In this document: positions 60,359-64,000 of the stretch, piece by piece
Numbering within the stretch: position 1 is the stretch's first letter
Layout: each line of letters opens with the position of its first letter
Assembly: GCA_016182795.1 (NCBI GenBank)
Contig: JACPFW010000005.1
Span: 62,001-126,000, forward strand
Origin: Gemmatimonadota bacterium
GTDB lineage: Bacteria; Gemmatimonadota; Gemmatimonadetes; Gemmatimonadales; Gemmatimonadaceae
Reading direction: 5' to 3'
DNA length: 64,000 nucleotides
The notes under the pieces: model-generated
Told to the model about the DNA's origin: nothing
The model's database searches: none
The model's input: only the letters and a program-made list of their open reading frames with translations
Position numbers and translations under genes: made by a program

Positions 60359-62389
60359 GTGCCCAACCGCCTCGCTTCCGAAACGTCGCCGTACCTGCGG
60401 CAGCACATGGACAACCCGGTGGACTGGTTTCCGTGGGGTGATGAGGCCTTTGCCCGCGCCCGCGCCGAGGACAAGCCGGTGCTGCTGAGCGTCGGCTACG
60501 CCGCCTGTCATTGGTGTCACGTGATGGCGCACGAGTCGTTTGAGGACGGGACGACTGCCGCCCTGATGAACGCCAGTTTCGTGAACGTGAAGGTAGACCG
60601 CGAAGAGCGGCCGGACGTCGACGCCATCTACATGCGCGCCGTGCAGGCGCTCACGCGGCACGGCGGATGGCCGATGACGGTCTTCTTGACCCCCGACGGT
60701 GCTCCGTTCTTTGGCGGCACCTACTTTCCGCCGGACGATCGGCACGGTCTGCCGGCCTTCCGCCGCGTGCTCGCCGGCGTCGCCGACGCGTGGCGCAAGC
60801 GCCGCGACGACGTCGTGCGCGACGCGCAGTCGCTCCTCGGCATCTTCGACGAGCCTCCTCTTCGCGGCGGCGGCGCGGTCAATGCCGGACTGCTGCAGCG
60901 CGCGGTGCACGCCGCGGCGGCGCAGTACGACACGGCGCATGGCGGATTCGGCGGCGCACCGAAGTTCCCGCCCACCATGGTGCTCGACTTTCTGCTGCGC
61001 CGTTGGGCGCGCACCGGCGATGACGCCCTGCTGCGGATCGTCACCCACACCTGGGGCCGCATGACCGGCGGCGGGATCTTCGACCAGCTCGGCGGAGGCT
61101 TCCATCGCTACGCGGTGGACCAGACCTGGCTCGTGCCGCACTTCGAGAAGATGCTTTACGACAACGCGCTGCTGGCGCGGCTTGGCGCGCAGCTCTGGCA
61201 GGCAACGGACGACGGCACGGTGCGCGAAGCGACCGAGGCAACGCTTGCGTGGGTTGAGCAGGAGATGACCGCCCCCGACGGCGGCTTCTACGCCTCGCTT
61301 GATGCCGACTCGGACGGGCACGAAGGAACGTTCTACGTCTGGACGCTCGCCGAACTCACGCGCGCACTCGGCGACGACGCGGCGCTGTTGACGGACTACT
61401 GGGGGGCGACGGCGGCGGGGAACTTCGAGGGACGCAACATCCTCTGGCGACCGCGCCCCGACGCGGCGGTCGCCGCGGCACACGCCATTGACGAGCCTGC
61501 CCTGCAGCGCGCGGTGGCGCGCGGACGCACTGCGCTGCTCGCGGCCCGCGCCATGCGCGTGCGTCCGGCGCGCGATGAGAAGATCATCGCCAGCTGGAAC
61601 GGGCTGATGCTGCGCGGCGCCGCTGAATGCGCCCGCGTGTTCGGCAAGCCGCGCTGGCGCACATTGGCCCTGCGCGCCGCCGAGTTTCTCTCGCACAATC
61701 TGGTTCGCGACGGGCGCGCGTGGCGCGTCTTCGCCGGGGGAGAGGCGCGCATCGCGGGGTTTCTCGAGGACCACGCGGCGCTGGGTCTCGGCTTTCTCGC
61801 CACGTACGAGCTGACCTTTGACCCGCGCTGGCTCGCCGAGGCGCGTGCGCTGGCTGTGTCGTGTGAGCGGTTCTTCTGGGACGATGACGCCGGCGCGTTC
61901 TTTGACACCGCGTCCGATGCGCCACCGCTCGTGACGCGGCCGCGTGATGCGTTCGACAATGCGACGCCATCCGGAACGGCCCTCGCCGTGGAGCTGCTGC
62001 AGCGACTCGCCGCGCTCGATGGTGACGAGGCGGGCGCGGCGCGCGCGCGCCAGGTGTTGTCATCCCTCGCCGATCGAACGGCACAGGCACCGCTCGCGTT
62101 TGGACACCTGCTCGGCGCAGCAGACGCGGAGGTCGACGGCGCCGTGAGCGTGGTGCTCCGCGGCAGCCCGTCGGCCGCGGACTTTCAGGCGCTTGGACGG
62201 GCGCTGGCCGACCGTTACGTGCCGTCGCTCGTGCTGGCCGGCGGCACAGCCGCCGACCCGCCGTTGCTGACGGGCAAGGATGCGCGCGACGGCGCCACAG
62301 CGTATGTGTGTCGCGGCTTCACCTGCGAGGCGCCAACCCGTGACGCCGACGACCTGAAACGGCAGCTCGCCGAGGCGATGCAGGGCTGA
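60359..62389 (+). CDS. Thioredoxin-domain protein, DUF255 (YyaL/SPATA20-like)
   Basis: 676 residues. N-terminal DUF255 thioredoxin-like domain with conserved [14 protein letters not shown], redox motif CHWC ([15 protein letters not shown]) and [13 protein letters not shown]. The remaining 500 residues form an (alpha/alpha)6 barrel ([48 protein letters not shown]), as in N-acylglucosamine 2-epimerase relatives. Function of the family is not established. GTG at 60359 is the family start; a possible -10 (TAGCTT) lies about 40 bases upstream. Confidence 0.92.
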   Translation: MPNRLASETSPYLRQHMDNPVDWFPWGDEAFARARAEDKPVLLSVGYAACHWCHVMAHESFEDGTTAALMNASFVNVKVDREERPDVDAIYMRAVQALTRHGGWPMTVFLTPDGAPFFGGTYFPPDDRHGLPAFRRVLAGVADAWRKRRDDVVRDAQSLLGIFDEPPLRGGGAVNAGLLQRAVHAAAAQYDTAHGGFGGAPKFPPTMVLDFLLRRWARTGDDALLRIVTHTWGRMTGGGIFDQLGGGFHRYAVDQTWLVPHFEKMLYDNALLARLGAQLWQATDDGTVREATEATLAWVEQEMTAPDGGFYASLDADSDGHEGTFYVWTLAELTRALGDDAALLTDYWGATAAGNFEGRNILWRPRPDAAVAAAHAIDEPALQRAVARGRTALLAARAMRVRPARDEKIIASWNGLMLRGAAECARVFGKPRWRTLALRAAEFLSHNLVRDGRAWRVFAGGEARIAGFLEDHAALGLGFLATYELTFDPRWLAEARALAVSCERFFWDDDAGAFFDTASDAPPLVTRPRDAFDNATPSGTALAVELLQRLAALDGDEAGAARARQVLSSLADRTAQAPLAFGHLLGAADAEVDGAVSVVLRGSPSAADFQALGRALADRYVPSLVLAGGTAADPPLLTGKDARDGATAYVCRGFTCEAPTRDADDLKRQLAEAMQG

Positions 62390-62403
62390 ACCGGGGCGCG
62401 GCG

Positions 62404-63318
62404 CTACTCGAAATCGAGCGCGAGGTTCATCGCCGGCGCCGAATGGGTGAGCGCGCCCACGGAAATGCGATCGACGCCCGTTTCGGCGATGGCGCGCACG
62501 GTGTGGAGCGTTACGCCGCCCGACGCTTCGGTCAGCACGCGCCCACCGGCAATCGCCACCGCGTCGCGCAGCATCTCCGGCGACATGTTGTCGAGCAGGA
62601 CGCCGTCGGCGCCGGCGTCGACGGCGGCGCGTACCTGCTCGAGGTGGTCGCACTCGATCTGCACGAAGGTCATGGGCGGCGTCTGTTCGCGCGACCTGCG
62701 CACGGCCATGGCGACATCACCGTCGAGCGCCGCCAGATGGTTGTCCTTGACAAGCACCGCATCGGCCAGCGTTTCGCGATGATTGCCGCCGCCGCCGCAG
62801 CGCACGGCGTACTTCTCGAGGCGCCGCCAGCCGGGGGTCGTCTTGCGCGTATCAACAATGCGGGCGCGCGTCCCGCGCACGGCGTCCACGTACTGGGCGG
62901 TCAGGCTGGCGATGCCCGAGAGACACTGCAGGAAATTGAGCGCGGTCCGCTCCGCGGCGAGCAGGCCGCGCGCCCGGCCATTGATGAACAGCACGGTCGT
63001 GCCGGGCTCGACACGCCGTCCATCTTCCACGTCGACGCGGATCTCCACCTTGTCGTCGCACTGGCAGAATGCGGCGAGCGCCAGCGGTACGCCGGAGATT
63101 GCGCCGGCGTCGCGCGCGACGAGCGCGGCGCGGGCACGGCGCGTGTGAATCACCGTCGCCAGCGTCGTGATGTCGTTGTCCGCGTGATCCTCGTCGAGCG
63201 CCGCGCGGACGAGCCGGGCCGTCTGCGCTTCCGTCAGCGGGAAGTCCGGCTCTCCCGTCGCAAAAGACGGCGCGTCCATGGCGGTGATGCGCCGCGGCGG
63301 CACGCGATCCGGAGTCAT
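62404..63318 (-). CDS. nadC: Nicotinate-nucleotide pyrophosphorylase (quinolinate phosphoribosyltransferase)
   Basis: 304 residues. Converts quinolinate and PRPP to nicotinate mononucleotide in de novo NAD synthesis. Motifs: DEDHADNDITT, FINGRARGLLAAERTALNFLQCLSGIA in two parts, the quinolinate/PRPP-binding DTRKTTPGWRRLEKYAVRCGG and LDNMSPEMLRDAV. ATG at 63318 overlaps the nadA stop by four bases (ATGA); an internal ATG at 63279 is possible. In an operon with nadA. Confidence 0.95.
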   Translation of the reverse strand: MTPDRVPPRRITAMDAPSFATGEPDFPLTEAQTARLVRAALDEDHADNDITTLATVIHTRRARAALVARDAGAISGVPLALAAFCQCDDKVEIRVDVEDGRRVEPGTTVLFINGRARGLLAAERTALNFLQCLSGIASLTAQYVDAVRGTRARIVDTRKTTPGWRRLEKYAVRCGGGGNHRETLADAVLVKDNHLAALDGDVAMAVRRSREQTPPMTFVQIECDHLEQVRAAVDAGADGVLLDNMSPEMLRDAVAIAGGRVLTEASGGVTLHTVRAIAETGVDRISVGALTHSAPAMNLALDFE

Positions 63319-64000
63319 TCGCCGGGGTCCACACCCTCGGCGGGCGGGGTCGGCGTGCCGCCGCCGATGGACACCATGCGCTCGATCGCCAGCCGCGCGC
63401 GGTCGGCGATGTCGGTTGGCACGGTGATGCGATGCTGCAGGTGCCGCAGCGCGTCGCGCACCGCCTCGAGCGTCGTGACCTTCATGTAGGCGCAGGAGGC
63501 CCGCTCGTTGGCGGCGAAGAACTGCTTGCCCGGATTTTCGCGCCGCAACCGATACAGGATTCCCACTTCCGTCGCGACAATGAAGGTATCGGCCCCACTC
63601 AGTCCCGGACGCTTGATCATCCCCTCGGTGGAGAGAATGTGGACGCCCTCGGGATCGACATCGCCCGCCGAAACGGCTTCGACCACGCTGGTGGCGCAGC
63701 CGCATTCCGGATGGATCAGGAACTCGGCGCCCGGATGCAGCGAGCGCTGGAGACGGATGTTCTCGGGGTCGATGCCGGCGTGCACGTGGCACTCCCCCAT
63801 CCAGACATGGATATTCGCGCGCCCCGTCACCCGACGCACGTGCGCGCCGAGGAACATGTCGGGAAGGAACAGGATCTCGCGATCGGCGGGGATGGCGTTG
63901 ATGACCTCCACCGCGTTGCCGGACGTGCAGCAGTAGTCCGTCTCGGCCTTCACCTCGGCGGTCGTGTTGACATACGAAACCACCACGGCGCCCGGATGTT
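63315..64000 (-). CDS. nadA: Quinolinate synthase, 5' end outside window
   Basis: Iron-sulphur enzyme that condenses iminoaspartate with dihydroxyacetone phosphate. The visible 228 C-terminal residues include the three cluster-ligand cysteines: TDYCCTSGNAVE, HPECGCATSV and ERASCAYMKVTTLE. The frame is open to the right edge (HPGAVVVSYVNTTAEVKAETD in two pieces), so about a third of the protein lies outside. Pro/Gly-rich C-terminus, ATGA-coupled to nadC. Confidence 0.95.
   Translation of the reverse strand, partial: HPGAVVVSYVNTTAEVKAETDYCCTSGNAVEVINAIPADREILFLPDMFLGAHVRRVTGRANIHVWMGECHVHAGIDPENIRLQRSLHPGAEFLIHPECGCATSVVEAVSAGDVDPEGVHILSTEGMIKRPGLSGADTFIVATEVGILYRLRRENPGKQFFAANERASCAYMKVTTLEAVRDALRHLQHRITVPTDIADRARLAIERMVSIGGGTPTPPAEGVDPGE

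Overview
The window looks like chromosomal sequence from a GC-rich, Gram-negative-type bacterium. I infer a member of the Gemmatimonadota from the overall gene repertoire and protein style: Ala/Arg-rich proteins, secreted M1 peptidase, DUF1800/DUF1501 pair, flavin-dependent thymidylate synthase, and BTAD regulators fused to sensor domains. No rRNA, tRNA or CRISPR array was seen. The assignment comes from reading alone and has not been tested by any search. Most of the 64 kb is densely packed chromosome with many 1-11 nt start/stop overlaps.

Layout. 1-3.8 kb: PBP4-type carboxypeptidase (cut by the left edge), a secreted basic protein and a saccharopine dehydrogenase-like enzyme. 3.9-11.4 kb: a minus-strand operon of a secreted protein, threonine dehydratase, REC-GAF-GGDEF diguanylate cyclase, zinc-ribbon Ser/Thr kinase, M1 peptidase and a degenerate retropepsin-like protein. 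11.5-19.2 kb: a pseudo-receiver regulator, an Ig-like lipoprotein, gyrA, an MscS-type membrane protein, a zinc-ribbon protein and an alcohol dehydrogenase. 19.4-23.2 kb: E2 (odhB) and E3 (lpdA) of a 2-oxoacid dehydrogenase around an opposing glycosyltransferase. 23.2-31.5 kb: DinB-family protein, a large glucoamylase-like glycosidase, a histidine kinase, an ECF sigma factor with a small partner, an SGNH-like lipoprotein and a CoA-transferase. 31.8-37.9 kb (+): phasin/histone-H1-like protein, an M20 deacylase operon with an altered RNase H-like protein, squalene synthase and a broken thyX. 38.1-42.1 kb: a BTAD regulator followed by an AAA-TM-beta-propeller-Ig-like segment in another frame. 42.2-52 kb: EF-G-like GTPase, DUF1800/DUF1501 pair, polysaccharide deacetylase, TPR-like protein and rho. 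52-57.3 kb (-): a surface-polysaccharide cluster that looks less GC-rich than its surroundings. 57.3-64 kb: M20 dipeptidase, GT39/83-type transferase, DUF255 thioredoxin protein, nadC and nadA (cut by the right edge).

The most unusual features are: (1) the modular regulator at 38.1-42.1 kb, with a promoter region rich in TGACG motifs; (2) long intergenic foldbacks, two of them related copies built from 11-bp units that supply the stop codon of the adjacent minus-strand gene; (3) repeated -10-like hexamers 6-9 nt ahead of start codons that lack a Shine-Dalgarno sequence, suggesting widespread leaderless transcription; and (4) several enzyme-fold proteins with catalytic residues missing (RNase H-like, SGNH-like, retropepsin-like, EF-G-like). 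thyX and the BTAD regulator each carry a reading-frame break about 1.2 kb apart. These could be real mutations or assembly errors.
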